Shown in pieces: positions 35,443 to 46,751 of a stretch of 64,000 nt of DNA; the stretch's first letter is position 1; each line of letters begins with the position of its first letter. Both the position numbers and the translations under genes were made by a program. Source of the DNA: Venturia oleaginea (lineage: Eukaryota > Ascomycota > Dothideomycetes > Venturiales > Venturiaceae); assembly GCA_013176395.1 (NCBI GenBank), contig JABMLP010000018.1, forward strand, positions 1,227,631-1,291,630. Direction: 5' to 3'. Under the pieces are notes generated by a model. That model did not search any database and had not been told where the DNA came from. It saw nothing but the letters and a program-made list of their open reading frames with translations.

Positions 35443-38400
35443 CCTCTATCCAAAGTCGTGGATGGAGGCGTAGAGTAGATAGAGCAAAATTGTCAAAGGA
35501 GTCAATTGAGAGAGTAAATAGTATTTTGAATTCGAACAAAGACACTGATTCACACCGTTCTCGGATAGAAAAAGAATGGAAGCAGTTCAGACCCAAGATG
35601 CTCTCCCGCCTTTTCTACACAAATACTATAGTGAACGATATATACTCTCTTAAAACTCTCCTTGATAATGGATCTAGCTGCTACGCATCAATAAACGAGG
35701 AGAAAGCTTCGCAGATGGACCTTGAAGTACTCCCTATCAGTCCGCGTACTATAGGTGGGGTTCTTAAGGAAGAAGGACAGACCCAAGTGACAAAAATTGC
35801 GAAGTTGAACCTAGATTTAGGGGGACTTATATGCAACGCTTTTGCTTATATAGTCCCGGGACAATTTGAGGATCTTCTACTAGGCAGGCCTTTTCTCAAG
35901 GACACCAAAGCCGTTATCAATGAATCTAAAGGTACTCTTACCTTTGCAAACGGGATTAGCATTCGCGATGCTAAATTTGAAGACAAACTTGATATACAAC
36001 AAGTAGCGCCCGTAAGATTCCACCGCCTTGTCACTTCTACACTTGAGAAAATCAAAGACGCGTCTAGAGTATTTGCTGTTACTCTTCGAGATATTGATAT
36101 TGCCTTGAAGCCGAAAGTCCCTTTGACAACAGAGCAAATACTGGAATTGCTACCTAAGAGGTTTCATAAGTACGCTGCTGTCTTTGATCCTAAAAGGGCC
36201 GAGAGACTACCACCGCATCGCCCTGGGATTGATCACGAAATACCTATAGAAGAAGGAAAACCACTTCCTTGGGGACCTCTATATGGTATGGGTCGAGAAC
36301 AACTCCTTGTTTTGCGAAGGACTCTTACAGAGCTACTAGATAAAGGCTTTATCCGAGAGAGTAAATCAGTTGCTGCGTCTCCAGTTCTCTTTGTGAAGAA
36401 ACCAGGAGGGGGCTTACGCTTTTGCGTAGACTACCGAGCCTTAAACGCAATTACTCGAAAGGATAGGTACCCGCTACCGTTAGTAAAAGAGACTTTACTA
36501 ACCTTAGCTCGTGCTAAGTATCTTAGTAAGCTTGATGTAAATGCTGCCTTCCACAAGATTCGAATCGCAACGGGAGATGAATTCAAAACTGCCTTTCGAA
36601 CTAGATATGGTCTATTTGAATGGCTAGTTACTCCCTTTGGCTTAACCGGTGCACCTGCGTCTTTTCAACGGTATATAAACTATATCCTTCGACGATACCT
36701 AGACGAGTTCTTCTCAGCTTATCTAGACGATATAGTAATATACTCTTCAAAGAACCTTAAAGACCATGAAGAAAAGACTGAAAAGATACTTCAAAGCTGC
36801 CTTAACGCTGGGTTGTACCTTGATATTCGGAAGTGCGAGTTTAATACCAAACGAGTCAAGTATCTAGGCTTCGTTATAGATACTGAAACGGGCCTACACA
36901 TGGATCCGGAGAAGATCAAAGCAATTAAAGAATGGGAACGTCCTACTACTCTACGAGGAGTACGTGGCTTCCTAGGCTTTACAAACTTCTACCGTGACTT
37001 TGTAAAAGATAACTCAACAATAAGGGAGCCTCTGGTTCGCCTTACAAAGAAGAATACTCCATTTTTATGGGGAAAGGAGCAAGAAGAATCTTTTCAAAAA
37101 CTTAAGGCAGAGTTTTGCAAAGAACCTGTCCTGTCTGCACTTGATGAAGATAAGCCTACGCGAGTAGAACCTGATGCTTCAGGCTGGGCTTCCGGAGCAG
37201 TACTTAGTCAAAAAGATGAGCTAGGTAACTGGAAACCATGTGCTTTCTTCTCTACTAAGCACTTGCCAGCCGAATGCAATTATGATATCCACGACAAAGA
37301 ACTTATGGCTATAGTCAAAGCTCTAGTCCATTGGACTAGCGAGCTACTAAGCCTAAGTAAGCCATTCATTATCCTCACAGATCACAAGAACCTTGAGAAG
37401 TTTATGGTAAAAAGGGAACTAAATGAAAGGCAAATGAGATGGGCGCAGATACTAGCTAAGTTTAACTTCAAACTAGGCTATCGCCCAGGCTCTGAATCTG
37501 TAGTTCCAGACGCCTTAACTCGAAGGGATCAAGATCTCCCAAAGGATATTCAAGACCCAAGAATCGTTGAAAGAACTAGAACGTTATTACCTCCAAAGCT
37601 TTGGATTAACGTTCTAGAGGATAAGACTCCTGCAAGAGAAGAAGCTGCCCAAGAAAATGCTCAAGAAGTAGACAAAGAACCTATCCCCTTTATACAAAAT
37701 CCCTTTCTCTCAGGTGATCTAAGGGATAGATGGGAAACTGCACTCGAAGGAGATCTAGACTACAGACGTATTTTCCAAAGCGTTCTAAAGCAAGATAGGC
37801 AGTTCCCATCTAAGCTAAAGGTTCCTACTTCTATAGGAGATTGTAAAGTCGAAAATAACCAGCTCTACTATAGAGACCGAATCTGGTTGCCCTCCTACGA
37901 GCCTCTCTTAACAGGAGTAATTCAAGAAATACACGATTCAGTCCTATCAGGGCATCCTGGACGAGAAGCTACTATTGCTATTCTCTCCAGACAGTTCTAC
38001 TGGCCGGGATTTGCTCAAGATATACGTCAGTTTATACGCAATTGTGACGTCTGCGGAAGAACTTCAGTCTGGCGAGACAAAAGAAAGGTTTACTTAAACC
38101 TCTTCCTGTCCCTAGCCGTATCTGGCAAGATATTTCAGTAGACTTCATAGTCGAATTACCAGAGAGCCAAAGATGCACAAGACTCTGCGTTATTACTGAC
38201 CGCTTGGGTAAAGGAACTATCCTGTTCCCAGTGCCTAAAGAACAGTTTGGAGCTGAAGGATTTGCAAAACTATTTATGCAGAACTACGTAAGATTACACT
38301 GGCTTCCTAGATCTCTAGTCTCAGATAGGGACACGCAATTTGTTAATGCTTTCTGGAAAGAAGTTTGTCACCTTCTTAAGATAGAGAGAAGACTCTCTAC

Positions 38401-39273
38401 AGCGTATCACCCTGAGACTGATGGATCTACAAAAAAAGAAATCAAGAAGTTGAAGCCTATCTACGTAAGTTCTGTACATTTAGTCAGAACGACTGGGTCG
38501 AGCTCCTGCCTATTGCTCAAATATGCCTCGATAATAGACCAAACCAAGCTACGGGCCTATCGCCTTTCTTCTTAACCCACGGTTATAACATTGAGCATAT
38601 AGGAACTGTTGAAGCTCCCCAGGAAACCCCTAAGAATCCAAAAGAAAAAGCACAAGATCTTGTAGCAAAATTGAAGGACGCACAAGAATGGGCAGAAACG
38701 TCAATGGTATCAGCTCAGCAACAGCAAGAATACTACTCTAATAGAGATCGTGCTCCGGCTGACTCTTTTAAAGTGGGAGACAAAGTCTGGCTCAACCTAA
38801 AGAACGTAAAAACCCTACGTCCTTGTAAGAAACTAGACTGGATTCATGGGAAGTATACAGTTACACGAGTTATCAACTCAATGTCTTACGAGCTTGATAC
38901 ACCCAGAGGAATCCACAACCGATTTCATACGTCTTTACTTAGGAGAGCTGGCACAGATCCCCTACCTTCACAAATACAAGATAATACACAGCCGCCTCCT
39001 ATAGTAACTGAACAAGGAGACGAGGAATACGGTATCGAGGCTATTCTAGCCGCAAGATGGCGCCGGCGAGGTCGACAACAAACGCGAGAAGTCTTAGTTA
39101 AGTGGGTAGGCTACGTTGATCCTACGTGGGAACCCCTTAGCGAACTCCAACAAACTACAGCTCTGGACGCTTTTGAAAGTGCCTACGGCAACGTTCTTGA
39201 AAACGACGGACCTATACTACGCCCTCAGAGACTACGCTCACATCGATCTACAAGAGAGGGGGGGAGGGGATAA
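35443..39273 (+). pseudogene. pol: Chromovirus Pol (PR-RT-RNaseH-IN-chromodomain), two frameshifts
   Basis: Protease (LLDNGSSCYAS), reverse transcriptase (FCVDYRALNAITRKDRYPLP, and SAYLDDIVIYS with the catalytic YLDD), RNase H (VEPDASGWASGAVL, DKELMAIVKAL), integrase zinc finger (HDSVLSGHPGREATI...CDVC), integrase core (VDFIVELPES, LVSDRDTQF, DNRPNQATG) and a C-terminal chromodomain (GIEAILAARW...VLVKWVGYVDPTWEP). The chromodomain defines a chromovirus, which targets heterochromatin histone marks. Two one-base losses break integrase, one near 38085 in AAAAGAAAGG and one near 38431 in an A7 run; after each the same protein resumes in another frame. The stop TAA abuts the 3' LTR. With the shifts real, the copy is not autonomous; if they are sequencing errors, it could be. 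Confidence 0.9.
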
Positions 39274-39585
39274 TGTTAAGGGATGGAATCCTTCTCTCTA
39301 GCTTATCCATGACTGGATTTCCAATTGTTCTCTTGTTATTCTGCAAGCTGTCATGTTCTATTTTGCAAGCTGTCATGTTCTATTTCGCAAGCTGCCATGT
39401 TCTATTTTGCAAGCTGTCACGTTTCCATTTAAAGATACTTTCTAGAAGGATCTATTGTAAGAGGAGGATTATATATACGAGCTATCCTTCCTGTACTTAC
39501 ACTTTCTTCTCTGTACTTAGATACTTGAAATACTAAGCATGTCTTCTCTCACTTGCGAAACACCTTTGAGGGTTGAACTCTTACA
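39274..39585 (+). repeat. Chromovirus 3' LTR
   Basis: 312 bp, TGTTAAGGG to CTCTTACA, preceded by a purine tract at 39252-39270 and the pol stop codon at 39271-39273. It directly abuts the truncated pogo copy 2. Confidence 0.92.
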
Positions 39586-41190
39586 CTTGATCACCACTAC
39601 CACGAGCCTTCTTTGATTTCTGAGGCGCTACAGACGCCTCAGCAGCTACCTGCGCTGCTGCAGTCCCATACTCTATAGTACCAACTTGCTGGATCCACTT
39701 CCTTTTGCGCGATTTTTGCTTCGTCATTACTGCCAATTGCTCTTCAAGCTCGTGGTTTCGTGCAATAAGTAGAGCGTTTTGGTGCAGCATCAATTCAGCG
39801 CCCTTGACAAGCTGAGAGAAGCCAGTCTGCGCAGTAACTGGTGGCCGAGTGAAAGATTCGCGTACAAGCTTTGATTGGGATCCAAATTCTTGAGTATTGC
39901 TTGGAGTCTTCGACTGCCACGGCGTCTCCTGCGGTGGGGGTGCTGGTGGAGTACGTAGCCGTACTTCAAGGCGATCCAATACCACCTCCGCGCTAATAGG
40001 GACTAGCCCTACCATCTCAAACGCCTTTCGACAGTTCTCTTCTGTAAACACGTCGAACAACGCGTCTTTGAAGGCCGGGAGGAAGCCTTCTTTGTTGATA
40101 TGGTAGATGCGTCGGCGTGCCAAGTCTCGAACTCGTTGAGAGGACTTGCACTTCAACGGCAAGAAGCAGACCGCATCAAGCGGCTGAAGGATATGCGATG
40201 AATGAGGTGGCATACAGAGCGTTAGGATCTTATGTTCGAGGCAGTAGTCCTTGAAATCCTGGTTGAGATGGCTCTCATGGCCGTCCAAGATAAGCAGCCT
40301 ATACTCCACTACTTGACGCGCCTCTGTATGCGCATCAAAGTGCTTCAACCACTTAAGACCAAGCGCATTGTTTGTCCAGCCGTTCTCAGAGACCGAGAGC
40401 TTCCAATTCCGTGGTATATCTGCCTCCTCATACCACGCAGAGATGCGAACGCGTCCTTTGTAGATAATGAAGGGCGGGGTCACATACCCAGCGGCGCAGA
40501 TACTCTGGATAACTGTAACCCACTCGCGATTGCCTGGCTGGATCAAATTAGGCCGTGTACGTCTTTCAGAAGCTGTGACGACCTTCATTGACCTAATAAC
40601 GCCCATCTGGAAGCCAATCTCGTCAAAGTTGTGCGTATCCTTGTCGTGGATGCCGTACTTGGCTTAGTATCTGCAACGAGCTTGAACCACGCGCCGATAA
40701 TCTCTGGGTCTTCCTATAGTATCCTCTGCCTATCCTTGGCTCGATTGAAGGCTGTCTTGAGCTCATTTGAGGGCGTTACAAACCTCTCAGCCCAGTTTTT
40801 CCCTACTGAATCTCCACCGCGTACACCCAGCAGTTTATCCGCCATATCTGCCACCTCACACAGCCGGGGCGCAAATCCTCGCAAATCGAGGTCGAGGATA
40901 TATTGGAGAAGCGTTTGCTCTTCTGTTGCAGTGAGCTTATGGGAGTTTGGGCGAGTTTGAGATGGAGAGGTAATTCCGCAGAGCCGATCAGAGAGCCTTT
41001 GGTGTTTGATGTTGAAGACTGCAGCAGCGCGCCGTAGGCTTTGAAATTGGCCAGAGGTAAAGGCCTGAAGAGCGAGATCATTTCTGCCTTCTTCTTGAAC
41101 GGCTATCGCGTTGCGTTGTTGAGACATTGCGTGTTGAAGAGGATAAGGGCTGTGCCAAGGAAAAGTGGCCGGCTCGGTGGTGGAATACGT
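39586..41190 (-). mobile_element. pogo/Fot1-type transposon, copy 2, 3' end lost
   Basis: The right terminus ends GGTGGTGGAATACGT at 41190 with TA at 41191-41192, as in copies 1 and 3. The transposase reads from 41127 (MSQQRNAIAVQEEGRNDLAL) through HTH-psq and the CENP-B-type HTH (MADKLLGVRGG), FDEIGFQMG (first Asp), LLILDGHESH (second Asp) and SHILQPLDAV. It carries one TAG near 40714 (fits CAG to TAG) and a one-base loss near 40667. It stops after KKARGSGDQ, where the chromovirus 3' LTR begins, so the zinc knuckle and left inverted terminus are gone. It is the most complete transposase of the three copies. Confidence 0.88.
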
Positions 41191-41221
41191 TACCTAGATA
41201 TGGTAAAGCTTAATACGATAC

Positions 41222-41708
41222 TGTTACGCAGAGGCTATGGCTCAAAGTAATCTAGCTGGATTTGGCTAATCCGTACAGTAGAGTTCAAGTGGTCCGGGGC
41301 GACAATATCGTATCAAACAAGTGAAGCGAAGCTTGCAAGATATAAATAAGAGTCGTGAATTGTGTTAAGTAACTAAAAGCAATAGCGAAGTAACTAGAGA
41401 GTGAAGATACGAGACACTGAGGGACCAGGGTCTCGTCCTTCTTATAGAGGACCATCTCCTAAGAAATCCTAGCTCTTCAATACGTTCATTTTGTTCAAAA
41501 TGAACATAATGAAGCGAATGAACCTGGAAGTTCATTTTGTTCATTTCGCCAAGAATGACGGGAATGAACCACACGTGATCTTAAATTATTTGTGTAACGA
41601 TTAACCAATCATAAGGAAATAGAATGGCATGCATTTGAATGCACATGAATGCAATCAAATACATCCGAATACAAACGAATACATGTCCACGTGACAGTAT
41701 CCGTAACA
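41222..41708. repeat. Candidate solo LTR (family D)
   Basis: 487 bp from TGTTACGCAG to CAGTATCCGTAACA, with 7-bp inverted ends TGTTACG/CGTAACA. Flanking pentamers are GATAC and AATAC, one mismatch apart, consistent with an eroded 5-bp target duplication. A TATAAATA box is near 41341. No internal region is present. Confidence 0.6.
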
Positions 41709-42080
41709 AATACCTACTAGGCTACGTTAATAGAGAAATCTATAACGGTACTATAGAGGAGTGTCACGGAGTGACACTGAGAATGTTACCATGAACTGGT
41801 ATACACGTGACTTCAGCGCACGAACCAAGGAATCCCATATATACCTTGCGATTCCTCCCTGTACTTAGATTCTTCACGCAATGTTTTGATCCTTAGAACG
41901 ATACTACCATTGACTTCTATCACGCCCGCTTATAGCTAGCACGGCTAATCATTTGTCAACGTGATCTACGACTGCTTCTATTGCTCCCGTGACAAGGAGC
42001 AATAAAGAGGTATATAATACACTTATTTCGACGAGCGCTCTTCGGAAATACCCTAGTATTAATTAGGCCCTTAGGGTTAG
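41709..42080. other. Inter-element sequence
   Basis: 372 bp without a gene or recognised repeat. It ends in GTTAG, the left target duplication of the next solo LTR. Confidence 0.5.
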
Positions 42081-42775
42081 TGTTACAGATCACCTCAAGA
42101 CCGAAGAGCAGGGACAGCGGGACTTGCAGAGGATGGTTGGATAACAAGAAGTTGTTGTTAGGACTGATGTGGAGTGGAATCCGTTGGGCGCACAAGAGGG
42201 GACTGGTGCAACCAGGTCAGTCCTAAGAGGGAATAGTACGTGCAGAAGTCACGTGATATTCCCACAATTCCCACAGCACTTGGCATTGCCCACAGTGTGG
42301 GAAGTGTGGGAAGAGCCAAGAGGTGTGGGAATACACCTTGGCACCCAGAACCAGAAGGGTATATAGAGAGAACGTTGGACGGACTTTCCTTTCTCTCTTC
42401 GTGGTTATCTCATGTTATTTTTCTCACATAGGAGCTTCTTCAACCTACTACAGTAACGACCTTTTACTTAGATACAATCAAGCACAAGTCATATGCACAC
42501 GAAGCAAGCCTACCCCCAACCTTCATACTAATCGACAAGCGTTCAGGATTGATCTGAGGATCAAATCGGTTAGATGACAATTGAATTGGGAGATACATCG
42601 GACGGCTAGGATCTAGTGAGCCTCCAAAGAACCTGAGCAAGGGAAGGTACTTAAGGTAAGAACTTCCAGACTGATATTGCCCTTACCCCAAACCCGCGGA
42701 CCAGAACAAGAGAACGCAGGTGTCAAGAAGGTCTTGACATAATCAACTGTGTTGAGAAACGAGTTCCCCGTAACA
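42081..42775 (+). repeat. Solo LTR, family B, copy 1
   Basis: 695 bp from TGTTACAGATC to CCCCGTAACA, ends inverted (TGTTAC/GTAACA), flanked by perfect GTTAG duplications at 42076-42080 and 42776-42780. It matches the reverse complement of 54441-56940 once that copy's two insertions are removed. It thus shows the empty sites: CTAAG at 42223-42227 and CATCGGACGGCTA at 42596-42608. Confidence 0.9.
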
Positions 42776-42780
42776 GTTAG

Positions 42781-43126
42781 CTAGACTTTAACTGGTTTGT
42801 GTTATACCGCATTACGTAGAGCTTGATTACGATTTTTTTACACCACCTCTGCTATTTTATCTACGTCGCAAAATGATGTTCAGACCTAATCTCGATGTTA
42901 TATACGGGAGAATATAGATACTTTGCAAACAAACTCAACCCGACGAGCCTTCTTATTACGGGACGGTAGCTGGAAAGACGCAGCATACTCGTAGCCAAAG
43001 ATTGTTTAGATTCAGTTAAGGAGTGAAGGTATCTACAAACAGAGAACCTCAATGAGGTTCTTTCTCTATACTAGGCTCAATCAGGCTTAGGCTCTTAGCC
43101 TATACCAACCATGGGCCATGCCCATA
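42781..43126. other. Inter-element sequence
   Basis: About 350 bp, AT-rich, without a gene or recognised repeat. Confidence 0.45.
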
Positions 43127-43406
43127 TGTCAAAGGATAGATCCTTTCTCAACTTATCCTGGATGGATTCTTAGCACTACCTGGTAGTTCTCACGTGCGCC
43201 TAGCAGGGATTATTCAGGGACCGTTTCACATGCGCTTCTACTCCTTTCTATTCTCTTCTCAGGACAGCATGTCCTTTTCCTCCTTGGAAGATTATATATA
43301 CAAGTTGTTCTTCCTGTACCTATACTTTCTTCTTTGTACTTAGATACTTGAAATATAAGCTGTCTTCCCTCACTTGCGAAACACCTTTGAGGGTTGAAGT
43401 CTTACA
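43127..43406 (+). repeat. Diverged solo LTR related to the chromovirus LTR
   Basis: Starts TGTCAAAGGATAGATCC and ends GGGTTGAAGTCTTACA, aligning with both ends of the 311-bp chromovirus LTR; the last 110 bp are close to identical, and the 22-bp internal repeats are absent. Flanking pentamers (CCATA, AAAGG) do not match. Its right end directly abuts the broken gene at 43407-44062, whose 3' end it seems to have removed. Confidence 0.8.
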
Positions 43407-44062
43407 AAAGGAGGGTCATAGGTTTGTGATGGGGATAGGGATCGAGGGATAGGATGGTGATTGAGGTGCTGAATCTTCTTCCGTTAACCATATCCCCAGT
43501 TCCATGAGAACCAGTCTTCGGAGTAATCTGAGTAATCTGAGTCTTCTGAAGAACGGGAGGAGGATAACGGGGTCCAAATGTCTCCGTAGTTAGGTGAGGA
43601 GTCTCTGTCATATGCTGGTGGCGAGGTAAAGCCGATTTGAACTTATCGAGGAGGTGTGTCTGGGGATATGTTCTCCATGCCATAATTGAAAAGCCGCATA
43701 GTAGACCTACCTCCCACAATTTCCGCTGCTTGACTGGCATTTGCTTCGCGCAACCATTGCACACTTTAAGAAATGACACTGTCACCGGATAATTCAGGAA
43801 TAGTGGCATCGACTTCAGGTTCCGGATCCAATTCAATGATATTCCTTGAAGATGTCAGTACGGACCACCGTCGACCATAACTTAACTCAGCCATTGTCGC
43901 CACCGCAAGCACATTACCAACCAGGTCTTTTCTTAAACCTTCGAAGACTCCATCGCCGTTGGCAAAACCACCCGATAAGACCGACTCTTTTGTCGGTGCT
44001 CGATACGAGTACTCCCGCTTAATACTATATTCAACAACTGACGACAGCCCTCTCTCCTCCAC
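43407..44062 (-). pseudogene. Unassigned gene, RIP-like stops, truncated by solo LTR
   Basis: Begins MEERGLSSVVEYSIKREYS at 44062. The same frame continues across three in-frame TAA codons (after GDSVIS, after SPDTPPR and after FSWNWGYG) into acidic Ser/Tyr-rich sequence (SEDSDYSDYSEDW). Each stop reads as CAA to TAA, the CpA-to-TpA change favoured by RIP. The frame then meets the solo LTR at 43406. I do not recognise the family. The smooth, non-repetitive composition between stops suggests real former coding sequence rather than chance. It is not a transposon protein that I can identify. Confidence 0.55.
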
Positions 44063-44958
44063 GCTTTTCAGTCTCTCTCAAACTTAACTAACTTCCCGTC
44101 GCATTAGCAAAAAGTTAGGAACTCAATTTGCACTCACCGAAGACCACCACTGCCCAGCAACAACGTCAATTCGATTTCCGAAACCCACAATTCAGAAGTG
44201 TCAACGTATCACTCTGGCTCCGTCGATACTAAAGGCGTCTCACACCCAAAGATCCAACAATTCTATCCTCTTTGACAACGTAGAGATAATTCAACTCACA
44301 CATGACCACCCTCATCACGACCAGCGGCACAACCAGTTTCTCAAACAACCATCTTACACCTCACAGACCATCCACCTAACATATCCCGTCCATCAACAAT
44401 CATCCCTGGCTTACCAAACAAACACCATCATCAACGCGAGAGCGCGATCCAGTCAATAACTCCCAGTCCTCCTCAAACCAGACCACATCCCACCCTATCA
44501 TATCAAATCGACCAACTTTCCACGCCCCCTTCCACAAAAAGCCAGGAAGACCAATCATCAAGCCCAAAAACCCAGCAAGAGACCAGTCTCAATCTCCACC
44601 TTACAGCAAATCGCGAATACGCCCCAAAATTCTGCACCTTCGATGTCATAGCTACGAACAAAGTCAGCTAGGAAGCAACAAAAGAGTAGCATTTCAGTCC
44701 AGTCCATCAGTACCGAAGTTAAGACGGAGGCTAGATTTAAGTCAAGACTCTCCAAGATTGCATTGTCTAATCAGTCTCAGATGTTGATCGATACCTTGGT
44801 AAAAGAAGTATGAAAATATATCACTTTACCATGCTTTATCCTCATGAAGCTGGTTATATCTGAGGAAAACAGACATGGCTCACAGATGTCTTCTCTGTCT
44901 CCGTCGTCCGCCCTCTGCCCGTCATCTGACCCCCTTTTCCGTCTCACGTCACCCTCAT
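44063..44958. other. Intergenic, no gene recognised
   Basis: About 900 bp rich in C and A on the + strand, with only short unsupported frames. It separates the transposon block from the gene island. Confidence 0.45.
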
Positions 44959-46580
44959 CTACACCGTAATCAAAACAGAGCCATTCCTGTACCACCCGAC
45001 AAGCGGGTTCTCGCCACTCCCACACCTTGTGTCTTCCAAATAAGCCCATCTACTCAAAAAGTCCTCGTGCGTCAAGACTTTTGTGAATTTACCGGTGATG
45101 GCGCGGTACATGTCTTCCATGACGCGGAAATCGGTGGGGAAGAGGATGTCGAAGTAGCCTTGTTGGACCTAAGGTATCATTGGTAAGCTTAAGTGTGGGG
45201 TCGTAGGCATGTTGGGAAGAGCGGGATGGCAAGACTCACCAGGGCTGTCGAAACAGCAATAGTCCTCCTCTTGTACCTCGTTTGCACGACCGGCGCATTA
45301 ATTCCCTTCACCGCCTGCGGCAACTTGTGAAAATCACTCGACAAAATCCGATGCGCTGGGAAGTAGTTATGCAAAATATCGAAAAACTGCATCAATCGCG
45401 TGGGAATATACTCTGGCACTGTCAAGTTCGGTGCACCAGGTAATGCCTGTCTCAGGTTCCTGAGCACCTTTGGTCCACTAATCGGAGAAGTGTATGGTTG
45501 TCTGGCACTCAGTTCGCGAACTTTGAGGAAACGCTGCGCGACGGCGTCGAGTTTGCGGTCGTAAATATCGTACATTTCACCTTTGTTGTCGATCAGGACG
45601 GTACCTTGAAGGGGCTGTTCGGTGATGGGATCGTAGCGAATTACATCATGGGCAAAATTGTCGAAGACTTCTAGGGCGAGGAAGAAACAGGGGGAGGAGA
45701 CGTAGGTGTCCCAGTCGAAGATGGATCGATTGATAATTTCGACTTTGTCCATGTGGCCACATGAGAAGATATTCTGCTTCAGTTTTTGGGCTTGGAGACC
45801 AGCCAGATTTGTAGAGATCTCAATGATCTTGTATTTTGTTCGTTCGTAGACTTCGGGGTGTTTGTCGCGGATGTGGTCGAGGATGTTAAGCATCATCGTT
45901 CCGTTTCCGGCACCCATTTCGTAGATGAGGAGATCGTAGTATGGGTATAATGAGAGCTTGTAGTTTGTAACCATGTATCGTGCCATTGCTTCGCCATAGT
46001 GTGGACGGAACAGTTCTGTAGGGGTATGCCATAGCTGCCGTGTTTCATTGACTTCCTTCTCATCTAATTTGTCTTCGAACTCAGAGTACCGATGTCCCAA
46101 TTGCTTGTAGAATTCCGGTTCGTCTTTGATCTTCGTGAAATCGAATGGTTCGCCAGGGGAGAAAATGACGGCTTGTTTCGAGAAGTAGCCATAGTGAGGA
46201 TTGTATAGACTGTCTGTGGGGAGTCAGTCATAGAATTGTATCTCAATTGTGATATGCCCACCCTCTATGAAGTCCCTCATCAACATCTTCACCCTCTTGG
46301 GCCTCTCTTTTCGATCCCGTAACTCATCTGCCGTGACCATGGGATATCTCTGATAATCGGCCAACTTGTCATTGGAGACAATATCACTCCTCTGCTGCCA
46401 TTCGCTCTGATCTGTTGGCTTAACACCATATTTCTTGTCCCGCCGTTCTTGACGGCGCGCCGTGGTGCTGAGAGCTCGTTGTTGTTGACATGGTCGTATC
46501 GATTGTCGCGTCCGCAGCCTCGAGCAGGTATCGTGAGACAGCAGTCGCTTGAAGATGCGACTGGCAAGAGTGGAGTCCAT
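44959..46580 (-). CDS. Complex I assembly methyltransferase NDUFAF7 (MidA family)
   Basis: Mitochondrial SAM-dependent arginine methyltransferase homologue (DUF185); human NDUFAF7 methylates NDUFS2 during complex I assembly. Three exons fit: 46262-46580, 45240-46213 and 44959-45168, totalling 500 aa. The N-terminus (MDSTLASRIFKRLLSHDTCS, Arg-rich, no acids for about 40 residues) looks like a mitochondrial presequence. Conserved blocks: DSLYNPHYGYFSKQAVIFSP, YEMGAGNGTMMLNIL (SAM-binding glycine loop) and LALEVFDNFAHDVIRYD, with a C-terminal QQGYFDILFPTDF. Introns are 48 and 71 nt. It is divergent from the cysteine synthase gene at 171 bp. No defects. Confidence 0.93.
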
Positions 46581-46751
46581 ATGTACAGAGTTTAGATTGT
46601 GGCCGAGCTGTCAAACATTGAAGTTCCGTTGGAAAGCTCTCCGCTTTCGGATTAGTTGGCTGAAGATCTTGAACTCCATCACAATTCTCCAACGTTACGA
46701 TATTCGAGGTTATAATGCTAGACAGACAATTTGTATCCAAGAGCTTGGAGA
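46581..46751. promoter_or_regulatory. Shared promoter of NDUFAF7 and cysteine synthase 2 genes
   Basis: Only 171 bp lie between the divergent ATGs, so regulatory sites must be shared. No specific motif is identified. Confidence 0.55.

Larger units (their letters stand above)
33446..39585 (+). mobile_element. Ty3/gypsy chromovirus LTR retrotransposon, near complete
   Basis: 6.14 kb bounded by LTRs of 311 and 312 bp that begin TGTTAAGGG and end CTCTTACA. Gag and pol lie between, and a purine tract (39252-39270) precedes the 3' LTR. The LTRs are identical except for three one-base indels within about 20 bp (near 33705 and 39526), so insertion was recent. Flanking pentamers are CATAC on the left and CTTGA on the right, so no target-site duplication is visible. 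No tRNA-complementary primer site was recognised just inside the 5' LTR. Confidence 0.93.

Noticed and set aside
42081..42150. Reading VTDHLKTEEQGQRDLQRMVG at the start of LTR B as the end of a copia polyprotein.
   Set aside because: The segment lies inside TGTTAC...GTAACA ends with a perfect 5-bp duplication outside it, so it is LTR sequence; the frame is short and chance is likely.
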